Assembly (NCBI GenBank): GCA_013396525.1
Contig: VWYX01001354.1
Coordinates: 66,595 to 130,594, forward strand
Length of the DNA stretch: 64,000 bases
From: Chaetorhynchus papuensis
Taxonomy: Eukaryota > Chordata > Aves > Passeriformes > Rhipiduridae
Reading direction: 5' to 3'
The notes under the pieces are model-generated. The model was not told where the DNA came from. It searched no databases and saw only the letters and a program-made list of their open reading frames with translations. Shown in pieces: positions 27,001-40,473 of the stretch. Numbering within the stretch: the first letter of the stretch is position 1; every line of letters starts with the position of its first letter. The translations under genes were made by a program, and so were the position numbers.

Positions 27001-28259
27001 AGGGACGCTACGAGAAGGGAGCTGTCCTTCTGCTCAGCTCTTGGGAAGTCCCAAAATAGGCCTGTGAAAAGTTGAAGCAACTCAGTTATGTAGGACAACA
27101 TGCAAAGCAGCTGCTGCCTGATGTCCCACATGGAATACACCAGTGAGAATAGCTTGTGAAAACCTGGCTGCAAGCAAAGTCCACACAAAGCTCGTACAGC
27201 AGCTGTGGTACCAGGCTGCCCAGCCCTGCAGAACATCTCACTTCTGCTTCTGACACTGTCTCTGCTCACCTCTCACTCTCGCCTGCTTTGATGAGCAGAG
27301 GTGATACATCTTGGTATTACATTGATGCCTGACGACTACCATTTACTATTCCTTTTAAAATTAATAAGTTCATGAATCTTTCTGCTTCTCAGGCTGTCTG
27401 AAAACCCAGGCAGCTGCTATCATCACATTTATCTGTGGGATGTGAATGGAACAAGGTCTGCAAACACGGGGACGTCAACTTCCCTGTAAGAAAGATGGTA
27501 ATCTGGAGCGTTCAGTACAACCATGGAAAAATAAATGTGGGCACCTGATGGCCTTCCTGCTTCTTCCTGACTGACAGCTGCTGTGCTGTCAGCTGCAGAT
27601 CACTCAAGGCTGTCACTGACTGGCAACCTAAGAAATAGGAAACACCTTCTGTAAAAAGACATCACCATGGAAAAGACAATACGAGTGCTCAGCTGAAAGG
27701 AGAAAACCAAATCCTTACCCTCCTCTCCTCCTTACTTTTCTCTAAGAGCCTTCTCTCTCCTTAATGTTGTGACAAAATGGCAGCTGCTACATTTTGAGGG
27801 ATTTGACAATTCACTGATAGATGCAGAGGGGAAGCTTGATTTGCAAACTTGTCACAGACTCTCTCTGCAAGGGATCTGTCAGAGTAGAAACATGTTTTGA
27901 AAGGAAATTAGCAGGGTGAGGGAATTGTTTTGAATGTAGGAATGGTCAGGGCAGTCAAGTCTCTTGAATGACTTCTGTGGCCCTTAGCTGGCATCCTTTG
28001 ACACGAGTCCATGGAAAGCTGGAGCAGACATGCACACACATACACTTCAAGATTATCCAAAGAAAAGTGCAAGCAGAATGTTTTTTTCATCATCTTTTAC
28101 AAGAAGCAGTTGAGGTGTGGTCTTAAGTAAATACAAAACAAGATTTGAACACCCGCAGACACACATTTATCTATACACTTGCTTATAAATAATATTACAG
28201 GGGAATCATGACTTTGCCTCGATCGGGGCTGACTTACTGAGCATCATGAGCTGTGGGTG

Positions 28260-28364
28260 ATAGGATAATACAAATACAGTGAGATGAGCCTTGGATAGGA
28301 TAATACAAATACAGTGAGATGAGCCTTGGATAGGATAATACAAATACAGTGAGATGAGCCTTGG
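28260..28364. repeat. 35-bp x 3 perfect tandem repeat
   Basis: A 35-bp unit beginning ataggataatacaaatacag is repeated three times without a mismatch (28260-28294, 28295-28329, 28330-28364). Perfect identity suggests recent expansion, so it is probably length-variable in the population. Confidence 0.95.
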
Positions 28365-31001
28365 AATGCACCATGGATCAACAAGCCATTGGAGAACAGT
28401 GGCTGGGAAAGGCTGAAACTGCAGGGAAGATGGTCTCATGGAGAGATTTGCTGGTGGCCTGTGTTGGCATCCAGCCAGAACTCCCTGAGCACCTAAGAGT
28501 AACAGAGGTTAGGGGGAGGCATTGCTCTGAAAATGTCCAACATGTCATGGAAGCAGTTTTGCCCATCACCCAGCACAAAGACAGACTGGGCAGAACAATT
28601 TCACGTTCCTCCAGGACTAACTGTGCCAATTCACTGCACATGATGAAGATCCCAGTTAATTCTCATGTGTGAGCCCTATTTCTGCAGCTCTTCCCCATGC
28701 AGCCTGTCCCTTGCTTGGGGAGCTAAGTAGGTTGAGCTTGGCAGTGGCACATTGTCTGGTGTTTCTCTTCCACCTGTGATAAATGGGAACTAGAAAAATA
28801 GGGGGAGGAAAAGAGAAAGAGGGATGGAAGGATGTCTTTGTCAATATGGCAGTAAGTCAAAAGTAAAATCAGAAAGTTTATGCAAGATGTGTGAGACTTC
28901 AGTGAGTGGCTGAGAATTGTGGGTAGGTCAGAGACAGAACTGAGGGTGGCAGGGATTTGTCCTCAGAGATGGCAAGCTGCCATCTGATCCTTGTCAGTAA
29001 TGTCTGGGGATATGACCACAGAGTGAAACGGGTCCTCCCTTCCTGTCCCTTCGGAAAACACGGCCAACAGTACCTTGCTGCTGCCATGCTCTTGGGAAAT
29101 GGATGTCAGGAAAGGAGCTGCTTGGGATGACAAGCCAGCTGCCTGCTCCCCTGCACAGCTCTCTCTTCAGTCTGGGTCTGTGTGTGCTCCAGATTCTACT
29201 GTCTTGATAGAGGAGCTCGAACAAAAATACCAGGAGAAAACTTACTTGGGTGACTAAGCACTAAAAAATGAAGTAAAAGACTTATTATAGCCAGCCTGAT
29301 AGATGAAATGATGTTGAAAAATGAGATTATATACGGGAAAGCTGTTGGCAGCCTAAGGGGAAAAGAAACCTCACTATTAAGCAATGTTTCTTTTCAGTTA
29401 TTGCTATTAATAAGCTGTGGTTGTAATGATTGGATACAATAAATGTAGGTAGAGGTTACATTAGCTGCTCTGAGACTCCTGATTTTCCCTCTAACCAGGG
29501 ATCTGCTTAGAGAGAAAAGCAAAATGTATTACAGGTGACCAGAATTTCCTGGTGGATTACTCCCTTGACCCTGCTCAGTGCACAGCATCACAAGTTGCCA
29601 GGCTGGCTCAGGGGGCTGGGAGGATGGGGATGCTGGGACGCTGGGATCAGGCAATGCCTGAGGCACGGCTCCCCAGGCACCCTCCCACCTAAACTGACGG
29701 GCTGTCCCAATTCTGGGTTAGTTTGAGCATGGCTAAACTGCTTCCTCTGACTGCAGTTAACCTCCACATGAATAAATGCTTCAGTCTTTGGAGCTTGAGA
29801 TGCTGTCAGGGTGAATTTTAAAGAAGCCTTTAAAGATAAAAGTCTCTGCAGTCTTTTGTTTCATTTTCTCCACATCTCCACGCAGATCTGATGTTTACAG
29901 TGAATGGCTCTGAATTAATGGTGTTTATTCCTTGAGTTAGGAATGAGATCTGAAATCAACAAGTATGAACAATCCTTCATGTGAATGTTGCAGGCCTGCC
30001 AATACACGTGAAAAATCACATTTACCTTCTCCACAGACTGTTTCGTCATCCTAACCACTAACCCAGCTCCACACTCACACGCAGGGACAGCAGAGCTGTG
30101 CAGTGCCCAGGGTGTTTGGTCTCTCAAGTGGCCAGGGCAGGCTTCTGTGGTACATTCCAGATGTGTTCCTGCACTTCCCCCTGCATCACTTGCAGACATC
30201 TCTGAACAGCAGGGAGCAGCAAGCAGGGCCAGCTGGTGCCTACTGCAAGAATTACTTGCCATAGGCATGGATGCTTTACATTTCTGCTCTCTGTTCTTCC
30301 TCACAGGTTTATATGTCAGTAGTTCCCAAGAAGCTTCAATTGGTTCCCTGGGAGACAAAAAAATCTTCTTTTTTGGTCTTTGAGCAGCTTTGTTTCTCTT
30401 AAATCCCTCTCTAACACCATGTAGCACTCTGTTCTGCATATTCCTCTTCTTTTTGTCCTCTCTCCGTTCCCCTTTATACTCTCTGCTTTCCTCAGGTTTC
30501 TCCTGCCACCCTACCACTGATACTATTAACTTGTACAAGAAAAGCTACACTTCTTTACGTGATTTAATTTCATATTTATACTGCATAAAAGACAAGAAGT
30601 CCTGCAAAGCCATTAATAAAGTGAAAATTCACAGCATTTCTATATCTAAACTGTAATCTAAATAATACTGTCATTGCTGCTGGGTTCAGCTGCTATGCAC
30701 TGACAGGGCACTGATAAAATACACATGTCATGTATCTCCATCCTTAAAAACACATATAAAAGAGCTATATACCAATGAGACCAATTATTTCTCACTCTGT
30801 ATAATGAAGTGTGCCAAAGCCAGCAAGGACTCTCTGTGAACAAATCGATGCCATGTCTCAGGCTGTTCTAGTTGCAGCATCAGAGGAGTTCTCAGACAGA
30901 CCCTCTCACTCCCAGCAGTTATTCTGCCATTCCTTGCAGCTGTCTTTCTAGCCTGGTCTTGAAAATTTTACTTATGGAGACTCCCTGGTCAGGGAACCTA
31001 C

Positions 31002-31437
31002 TGATGCCTTAAGAGGCCACCTAAAACCAGACTAGACAGGAGTAAGGGAATAAAGGTGGGTATTTATTTGAAAGGCCTTCAAAGGTACCCCTGGGGAGCC
31101 AGAGGCTGCTGCCAAAATGGACCCCAAGATGGACAACAAGGTCACGAGTTCTTCACACCTTTATAGGTTTGGTTCATTTGCATCTCAGGGTTAATTCTCC
31201 AATTAAAGCTTCAGTTAATGATGTCATTCCCCTCAGCTTGCCCCCCTTTAGAGGCTTTTGGTTTATATTTTTTGGGCCTAGGATGGTCTGGGTGTCCTTG
31301 GAGAGCAGGCCCAGAGAGGCTTTGCTGTGTCTGCCCAGCACGAGAGGGCAGAAATGAACAGGCTCCAGGAAACTCCAGAGTTACACACTAAGCAGTACAG
31401 GATTTGAAAAATATAAAAGTTAAAACCTAAGGCATCA
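31002..31437 (-). mobile_element. Solo LTR (endogenous retrovirus), 436 bp
   Basis: The ends TGATGCCTTA and TAAGGCATCA form perfect 10-bp terminal inverted repeats with TG...CA termini. A direct repeat CTAC flanks both sides (30998-31001 and 31438-31441) as target-site duplication. On the minus strand there is a TATA box (CCTATAAAGG, near 31157-31166) followed about 95 nt later by AATAAA (31068-31063), the order expected of an LTR read on the minus strand. No internal retroviral sequence is attached, so this is a recombination-derived solo LTR. It resembles the element at 40004-40473. Family name not assigned. Confidence 0.88.
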
Positions 31438-34400
31438 CTACTTGTGGTCTCTGACTTCAGTTTATAACTGAAGGAAATGGTTTGCCTGACAATTTGGAAG
31501 CAAAGTAAGTTGAGGAAAAAAAAAGAATTCTTGTGTTTATTTTTGTTTCTTTCACTCTAGGCTGCTGAACAGCTGGAAACAAGCAGAAGGGGAGGGAAAA
31601 AACCTTCAAAGAGATGTGGCATATAAACCTCTATCACTTCTGGGTTTGGGTGTTTTATCCAGAAGGGCTAGTGCTTCAGAGAGACAGCACTTGACTTGCT
31701 AGCCAGGAGTTACAGGAAGATCTGCCAGGACTGCTCAGCTATCAAAGCAGCCAGAGAAAAGCAGCACAGATGAATGCAAAGCAGTGCACACGGTGAAGTG
31801 ACCTTAATTCCGTGCTCCAAACAGCGAGTTCTCCTGTCAGCTTTCGTCACCAGGCGTTCCCCTACGTCATTACAGACAGCGAAGCTTTCTGTGCCCCCAC
31901 TAGCAAACAGACCAGGAAGGAAATACAAACTATCTTTTGGTACTCCATAAGGCTATGGTGTTCCCAGCCTTCTGAGAGGCTCTGGCCACTGCACAAATGA
32001 GGTTTTACAACTAGAAAGCATACAGGTTTATGAGGGTCAGATTGGTCAGCTATAGGAGAAAATCTCTGCTGTAGAAGAGAGCAAAGAGATTTGTTTTCCT
32101 CAGTTTGAGAAAAGAGATTAACTGAGGACACGACAGAGGTCTAGAAAAACACAAATGATGTGGAGCAGGTAGAGAGGGAATGATTAGCCATTATTTTCAT
32201 GAGACTAGAACCACAGGGCACTAAATGAAATCCTTAAGTAGCAGGTCAAAGACAAATGAAAAAAAAGCACTGTGCATGTAGTGCCTAATTGCATTGCAGA
32301 ACATAACATCCTGTTATTTTATAACATCCTAATTTGTTTGGATGACAAAGTATAAATAAATTCTGAAAGCTACTAGATGGGTTCCCAGAGAAAAGGTCTG
32401 TCAAGGACAGTTAGACAACATTACATAGATACAATTTCTAGATGAGAAAGTTTCTAAACTAAAACTTGCTGGAAATTGGAGAAGTATCTTGGAAAAAACA
32501 TGAATCCAAGATTGGTTTCATGACTTTTTCTTTACTGCCAGTGGCTGTAGTAGGAAGTCAATACATCAGATGGGGTATATGTATGTAGAACAGCATACAG
32601 TTTGTCTCCTATTTCATCAGAATGACTGTTTACAAAAGCTATATAGTCAGAAATGGGAAATCATATTAGAGTAATTGACATTGATTGTTTCCATGAGAAC
32701 ATCAAACATGCAAAAACAACACTACTCTTCCCTTAAAGAAAATCTACATATCTTGATTCATACAGAAAGTTTGAACTTTTAAAGTTGGAGTGGAGATATG
32801 AGAACAACAGAAATTTATACAAGTGGGGGGAAAAAATAGGGAACACAATGAAGTAGAGCTCCTGTGAGGTTGATATCTGCTCTCTAATGAAACTGTGAAC
32901 TTTTCCATTGTTTGCAGCATAGTTTTCATGTGCAGGATTAAATTTTGCAAGGAGTCAGTAGGGCAAAATGATGACATTTTCATATCTGTCATTTTTCTCC
33001 CTAATCAGGGGTAGGAGGAAAAACCAGATTTATTTTTCTTCCCCAAAAGCTGACTGAACTCAGAATTTGGTAGACAAATCATATAAACTGAGGAAATGCA
33101 CAGAAATAAGAAGAAGAAAGGAGAATGGAGCACCCATGTACAACCAGTCATTTTCTTCACATTGTTTCTAAAGGTGATGCCAAGGAATTTAAGACAGACT
33201 TAAATCAAAGTATTGCCTTAAGCATCAGCATTTAATTTACCTTCCAGCTCACATCCCAGCCACTGCCAAAGATATATTAGGGATTTGATCAAAAGACCTG
33301 ATTTCCATTTTGATAAGGAACTGTAATTACAGGAACTATCTTGACAGATAGGTACTGTAAGAAATCAGTATTACTAGAAAAGAAATTTGTTTCTTCAGCT
33401 AAAATAATGAACTGGTTTTACTGGTTATGGAGGCACTGGTTACCTCAGTGCCTCTAGAACAGATTTTGAGAAAAGACTCTTCAAATTACACATGCCCAGG
33501 AAAGATTATAATGTTCATCTCCATTCACAGGACAACTAGACTAATTATCGCAACCTAAAAATTACTTCAGATTATTCAGGTGCATCCTAGAGATTCTTTA
33601 AATCCCCACTGAGTCTTGCAGCTTTAGAAGGTTTTGCTTTAAAGGTGGTGATTATTTGTAATTACTGAAACATATTACTGAAATTTAAATCCCATGACCA
33701 GGTATGAAGGTCTAAGTAGTGTCTCAATACGATGCCATGTCCAGTTAATTGGCCCAGATGCAAAGGAAAGTTTTGCTTCCATTTAATGTCTGTATATTTT
33801 TAACTCCTTTCAGAGTCTAAAACTTAGGCGAAGGGGTAGGTATTTTATTTGGGTTGCTTTCAGCGTATTTCAACTGAAATGTTTCAGCTTTTTTTCATGG
33901 GGAGGTGGGTCATTTGTACCTTTATTTTTTTAGAGGGAATCCTAGTAAATTCCGTCTGCTTTTTTTCATGGGATTTTCTTGCCCCCAAAGACCTGTATCC
34001 CCAGTGTCTGTGTGCAGACAGAAGGGTGTATTTATATTCGAAAGACACGTTGGAAAAGGAAGAAGTTCTCCTAAAACAATTTTTTTCAGCTGCGTTTTTC
34101 TATACTCCTGTGATTTTTGTTGTTATCAGACCTCACTTTTGTCAGAAAAGCAGCAGGAATAGCTTTTTATTTTCCAGCAGAAATTTCCATGTGGGTCAGC
34201 CTTTTTGATGTTGTAATATTCTGCAGCACTGGAGAACAAAGTCAGACAAATTATCATCAACACATGGAAGCTGGAGATAGATGACTGGAAGTTTTTTGGC
34301 CCCATTTTTCCTCTTATTCAGCCCAAACTACTTTATTTTTAGATTATGCTACTTTGTACCCCTGCCATAAATACTCCACTTTTCCCTTTGAATGTAAGTT

Positions 34401-36904
34401 CATAATTAATTTATATTAAGACATTTAAATCCAGAACAGGCACTCATATAGTGATTTGCAGATTTTAATAGTTCTTTGCCATCTCCCGTCTCTTCCTCTA
34501 TTTATCATCTACTCCCACTATTTTTTACTGGAATTAATAAACTTTAATCCAATTGGTAAAGCCCTGGATAAGCTTCATGTGCAAAAGCTACAGTGCTGAG
34601 CCCGAACTTCCATTTTCCTGTGTCTTGTGCTAATAGGGCTGGCAGTTCACGACTGCTGTGTCCTTCATACCCAGGGCTCTCAGGTCCTAAGCCAAATAAA
34701 TGCTCTGTACCCACCAATTTGATGTGTTTCATTTGCCTGACCTAGAAAGCAACTCCTGGCTCATCCATGTCTCACCTGCAGCTCTGCACAGCCCAAGGGT
34801 GCCCCAGGCTGTGAACCCAGGCTGGGTCTGGTTTTCTTGTTCATGGGGGATGTGATAGAGCAAGTTCCTCACAGAGCCTTCAGGGGAGTATCTGAACACC
34901 AGATTTACACTAAAAACTGATCAGGAGATTGTACAAATCTAAGGCTTGCTAACAGCAAGGCCTGCAAGCAATTCCTTTCCTCAGCATTTTTCAACATTTC
35001 ACCCCTTCAATCCTCAGCTTCCAGGAGGGAGCTTCAGCTTTGTTCCACCCAGTTCCAGGCCAGATCTTCACCTTCTTACTCTCTCCAGAAACTGATCATC
35101 AAAGAACTCCTTCTTTAAAAACCCCCTGCCTTCTGCTACCAGGTGGCTTTCCTCGAGAACGTCCATGCCTTGCCAGGTAATGCAAGGCTTGTCACATGCT
35201 CCTCAGATAGGAGACAAAGTTATTCAGATTACTTTAACTAGATCTTTGTTCATTTGCTCTGCAGAAAATATTAAAGCAACACCCGAAGATCTAAGGTTCC
35301 AGTTAAAAGTAATTCATTATGACCCTTTCTGCTTTTGCTGGTGTGTGTTTTTCATCAAGCACCAGCAGCATGGCAATTAATGCATTTCTGACTTTGTTTG
35401 GCCCATCAGAGCAGCACAGTTACTACATGCTAGTTTCCAAACCCAGATGCATCACTTTGTCATACCAACCTTTCTTCGATTTTTCCAGCTCACATGAGGA
35501 AGTAGCTTTTGATAACTGGGTCAACAGGAGGACAACGTTTAATTACAGTTCAGAATAGTCTTGATCATGTGTTTCCTTCTTTCTGATGAAACCCAAATAA
35601 GATCAAAGACTACAGGTCTTATTTGCTGCCATATGGACCCTGTACTGAAGAGTTGATTAAAAGTCTTTTTGGCATTAAACAGTTGGCTCCTTTCCTGATA
35701 TAAAAACAACTTTTGCAGAATCAAAATTTTCCACTAAGAAAACTTTCTGTTTACAATTAGAATAATTGAAATATGATCTTCATTGTACTCAATGCAGCAT
35801 ATACTGAAGTTGAAGTTAAGATTCTTCCAAGCTACCCAAAATGTCTCATTCTGACGCACTTCTACAATTAACTGCAACTGCTGGTTGCAGTGCCTCGTGT
35901 GATACAAATTAGAGTGTCAATCTCTGTCCTTTCTTAATGTCTTGGTTTCCCTGACACAACTCAGTGCATTCTTTATTTAAAAAACATGAATGGTTCATTG
36001 TGGGAGCCACAGGATTTTCATAGTGTTATGGAAAATGTGTCTGACCAGAAAATTCTGCTTTATAGTGAGCATCAGCTTATTCAAAAGCAACATCCAAGAT
36101 GCAATGCACAATATTGGAAAAGCTGCATGTGGCAAATCACTCTAAAGTATTTTTTAAATCAAGAACTATTTTTCAGATACTATGACTTTGTCCTATGAAG
36201 TTATTCATGTGATTATTATACAGTGCAGCAACATTTATTGCTTATAGAACCAAGTCCTGTTATCAGTCACAACAAATTGACTCCAAGTGAGGCTGCACTA
36301 CTTATTTAAAACCAAAATTTGGTCTGTGTTACTGTAGCTTCACGAGAAGTTAGAGCAAAATAGGTTCCCCTTGCTCAATGTCAAGCTGCTTTGTTTTGAT
36401 GCAAATTTTTAGCACTTCTGTAACAAAATCATGAAGGGAAAACACTTCATATTTGCATTTTAATTTGGGTCAAAACTAATACTGCATTATCAAGTTCTCT
36501 TGATCTCTTTTCACCCAGCTCTGGAAATTACCTCTTAGAGTCTCGAAGTTTGCCTATGAGTTCAGCTAGGGGCCTGACAATATTTCATATTTCCACCTGC
36601 ATATTTGCCTTGGAGCCTTCACTGATGAGTAAAATCCTTTCCCTGAGAGCCTTGGTAGCCATTGGTCTCTTCTTCATGAAAGCATTTTTATAGGACTCCT
36701 CCTCTGTCTTCTAATGCTGCTTTTCTTACCCTGTTTGTGTCATTATTCTCTCTACCGTGGCTTACAAATGAAGTAATTTTCATAAATGCAATCCTGCTTT
36801 TTATTTCAGCACCAAGGGACTGAAGCACATGGTTTTACTACCCAAACCTCAACCAACTTCTAAAAAAACCAAATGAACAAAACCACAAACAAACTAAAAA
36901 AAAC

Positions 36905-36922
36905 CACACACACACACACACA
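36905..36922. repeat. (CA)9 microsatellite
   Basis: Nine uninterrupted CA units in intergenic sequence. Confidence 0.95.
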
Positions 36923-37425
36923 AAAATAGAACCCAATACAAAGTCACTAAAAACTGTATAGGGATCTGATGTATATTTAATATAAACCATTTTCTCTGAG
37001 AAGAAGATGCAAAATGAAATATTTCTTTAAAAACCAAGATTTTTCTGGATCTTATTTAACTCTTTGTTCTGCGGGCAAAGTACAAATTGTTTTGGCAGCA
37101 TTGTGCAGCCAAGTATTTGTAAGTTTATACTGCACCACAGTGCAAGGCATTTTTTTGTCCAAGTACCCAAATTAAGCACTTGCACACTCAGGAAGTACTT
37201 AGCATGGTAATTCTTGATCCGTAAGTACCAAGAGATTTTGCATCATGGAATTTTTTGTTAAAGGGTCAGATTCTGCCCCTGCCTACAAACCACTGAGGTG
37301 TGCATGAAACCGAGCCTTGGCCCAGCTGTGACTGATGCACTGAAAAACTAAAGCAGATAAATTTGGTTGTCAAGGTGATGAGATGTTTGTGTGATCCCTG
37401 GGCAGGTGAGCTTTTACCCTTGACT

Positions 37426-37602
37426 CTAGGAACAGGCCACCCAAGAAAGCGGCTGGGTCACCATCCCTGGAGGTATTTAAAAGACGTGTAGATGTGACAC
37501 CTGGGGACATGGCTTCCTGGTGGGCTGGCAGTGCTGGGTTAATGGTTGGAGTCCATGACCTTAGAGGTCTTTTCCAACCTAAATGATTCCGTGATTCCAT
37601 GA
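37426..37602 (+). mobile_element. CR1 LINE 3' end, plus orientation
   Basis: The sequence runs from a 'ggaacaggccacccaag' block through 'accatccctggaggtattta' to 'gaggtcttttccaacctaaa' and ends in the CR1 terminal octamers gattccgt gattccat at about 37586-37601. It is 5'-truncated and contains only 3' UTR, with no coding potential. Confidence 0.9.
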
Positions 37603-39059
37603 CTGCAGATATCCCATGGACAAACCACCCCCAGCACAGTTTTAAACGTCTCCCTCGTGACATCCCTCGATTTCTGCCTCACCAAGGTAAGACCAGGCTA
37701 GCTGAGAGAAGACAAATGTTTTTCCTGAAGTATCCATCATAATCTCATCCTCTACAGTGATGTCTTTCATCATCACTTCAACTACGATTTCTTGTAAAGC
37801 GTCTTTTGCTGCTGCAGAGTTTTATATGGCAGGCAGGGAGAGTCCCGTGCATTAGCAATGGCTTTCCTGGGGCCTGACGCCTTCCCTGTGCACTCCACTG
37901 GCAAAATGAATTTGCAGCACAGGCATTTGCAGACATCTCACTGGGAAATTAGGGAGAAGGAGCCACGTGACAAACCCATCAGAGAAGCTGCCACAGTCGA
38001 AGGCTGTGCATTGCCCCTTGCAGAAGGAAGCACTGCCACTCCAGAGGATTGCGTTTGGCTTTGCTGGGCTGGCGTCAGAAGCTCCCCGCCCTTCTGAGTT
38101 TCAGGGTTGCAGAAGCAAAGCCCAAACGTTTGACAATTTATAAAAACAAGGTTACTTTGTTTTCCATCCTAATTTTTCATTGCCTCGGCTGCTGTGCTGG
38201 CAGGCAATTTCGTGAAGATACGGTCTGATAAACTGACTTTGAACACTGAATCAATTGTGTGATTTAAAGTAAGAGCCCAAACTCAGCCAGCAAGTCATAA
38301 AGCAAAAAATTCATTAGAAAGGGAGCTGCAGTAAGCCACTCTAATAAAGGGGCATCCTAATAGTTTTATGTTCAAAGCAGCCTTTAATGATAAAAAATAC
38401 TGTGTTTGAGAAGTAAAGAGACCGAAATAATTGTTTATGAAATTGCAATATTTGGTTAATTTAGAAGAAAAGGAAGATTCACAGACATGCTGATTTTTAA
38501 ATCCTTTTCCCCAGAGCTGCCTGATACAAAGGCCATGAAAGACTGGTTGTTATTAAGTGAGATCACTCATGGCATTTCTTTTCCTCTTTCTAGCCACAGA
38601 AAAGGCAGTAAGGAAAATTAGACTGACAAATCTTCCCCTAGATGGAAAGAAAAAGCAGAGCAAAAGAAAATCCATCTGTTCTCACTCGTGGAATTTCATG
38701 TTATCCCATATAAGGGCAAGTTTATGCAGCACATGCATCAAAAATCCTAAAACCCTGGGTGTTATAAAATCACCAGGACAACTGCCAAGCGCCAGTTTCA
38801 AGGCATCTGTGTGAGGCTGAGACAGAAGTCAGGGCACTTTGGGATTCCAGTGCATGGTAAGCTGCACTAGAATAAATGGCACAACAGATTCATATTTCGT
38901 GTCTCTCGACCTAAGGCATCTTTTTGAACAGGGAGGAGGCACAGCAGAAGGGAAGGGCTGATCAGCTCAGCCTCACTGCCAACTATGGGATGGTTTAGTG
39001 CCCTCTGACCAGTGCCTCCCACAACATTCCAGCCCCAGGGAGGCCACCACACAAAGACC

Positions 39060-39310
39060 AGGAGACTCAGAGCCCCATCCAACCTGACCTTTAGCGTTTC
39101 CAAGGATGGGGCATTCACCACCCCTTTGGGCAACCTGTGCATGTGTCTCACCACCCTTACCTTTTCCTTTTATCTAGTCTGAATCTACCCTCTTCTAGTT
39201 TAAAGCCACTGCCCCTTGTCCTGTCACAACAGGCTCTGCTAAAATGTCTGTCCCCCTCCATGCCTGGTTGCAAGGCACCGCAAGAGAGATGGCAGGTGTC
39301 TCTCCATCCT
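39060..39310 (-). mobile_element. CR1 LINE fragment, minus orientation
   Basis: The plus strand shows the complement of the CR1 3' region: 'ccatccaacctgacctttag', 'ggatggggcattcaccacc', then 'ctagtctgaatctaccctc' and 'ccccttgtcctgtcacaac'. It lacks the extreme 3' end and fades out near 39310. Confidence 0.85.
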
Positions 39311-40003
39311 TCAGACCACTTTCCAGTACCACCCCCTAAATCCAAGTCCCCAGACCTCTAGGCTTTGGAAAAAACAGCAAGTGGCAGAGAAATGATGACC
39401 AATTCTTTCATGCCAGTGTTACCTTATTGTTAGTACTGACCGAGGCAACCTCCTCTCCAGGGACAGGGGTGAAGCCCCTGGGCAGGAGCAGAGGCACATT
39501 GCAAACTTTGGTTTTCTAGCAGCCAGACAATGGCAACAGGCCCGTAAAGAACAGACAGATGTTGCTGGCACGCTGAATGCAGTCTCCACACTGTCATCTA
39601 GTGGATTTAGTGGCGATAGCCAGAGCTCAGTTTAACACTAAACTGTAATTTCACTGAACATAACTGCACCTTAAACATTTTTTTTCCATACACTTTCTGC
39701 CTTCTCTGTTACTGCACTTTCTAATCCCAGTTCTCTTGGGATTTCTCCTTTCTCAATCCCCCTTTTACAATAATTTTATTCTCTTAATTTTAGATCTTTT
39801 ATACAACAATCCCTTTTTCTTTGGGTTACTGCAATTCCCGGGCAGGCTAGTTCCCCACTGCTAGCCAGTGACTGCAGAATGTATTTTCCTTTCTTTTAGG
39901 AGACTCCGTCTTTTCTTTAAATTAAAGTAGAAATAAGTTTCACATGTGTGCAGGATAGAATAAATCCCCTGAGAGATTTATTATGAGTGATGTAGGTGCC
40001 CTC

Positions 40004-40473
40004 TGATACCCCTTGATACCTTTTAATGGTCTTAAAATCAAGAGTCAAACACGGTTAGAAGGGAAAAAGGGATTTTACCTTGGTATTTATTTTAAGGATC
40101 CTTAGGTGCACCACGTCCAGGTCGAATGCACCTCCATGCACACCACAATGCACACCCACAATAGATCTGGTCTAACGTTATAGGTGTTACTAATTAGCAC
40201 ATCTATCACAAATTCCCCAATGAGAGGCTCGAATGAGCCCCCCTCCCCAGGGAACCTTCCCCTGGATGGTTCTATCTCAGTTTACAAAATGTGTTCTGGA
40301 GAGGACCTTGGGCTCTGGGCACACTGATCCTTCACTATGAAGCTTCTAAAATGTTCAGTCTCCCAACTTAACAAACAAGTCCAAGACTGTAGGCAAAAAG
40401 CACTAAGAATACAGAAATTGTAAAAAGGTATAAAGGGGTATAAAAGAAAAGGCAAAAAATCTTCATGGCATCA
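40004..40473 (-). mobile_element. Solo LTR (endogenous retrovirus), 470 bp
   Basis: The termini are TGATACC and GGCATCA (imperfect inverted repeat, TG...CA), flanked by a perfect 5-bp direct repeat CCCTC (39999-40003 and 40474-40478). A minus-strand AATAAA lies near the low-coordinate end (about 40087-40095). Arrangement and several sequence blocks match the LTR at 31002-31437, so this is a related subfamily. A 5-bp duplication is typical of ERVL-type and some other retroviral integrases. Different target duplications show that the two LTRs are separate insertions, not ends of one provirus. Confidence 0.85.
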
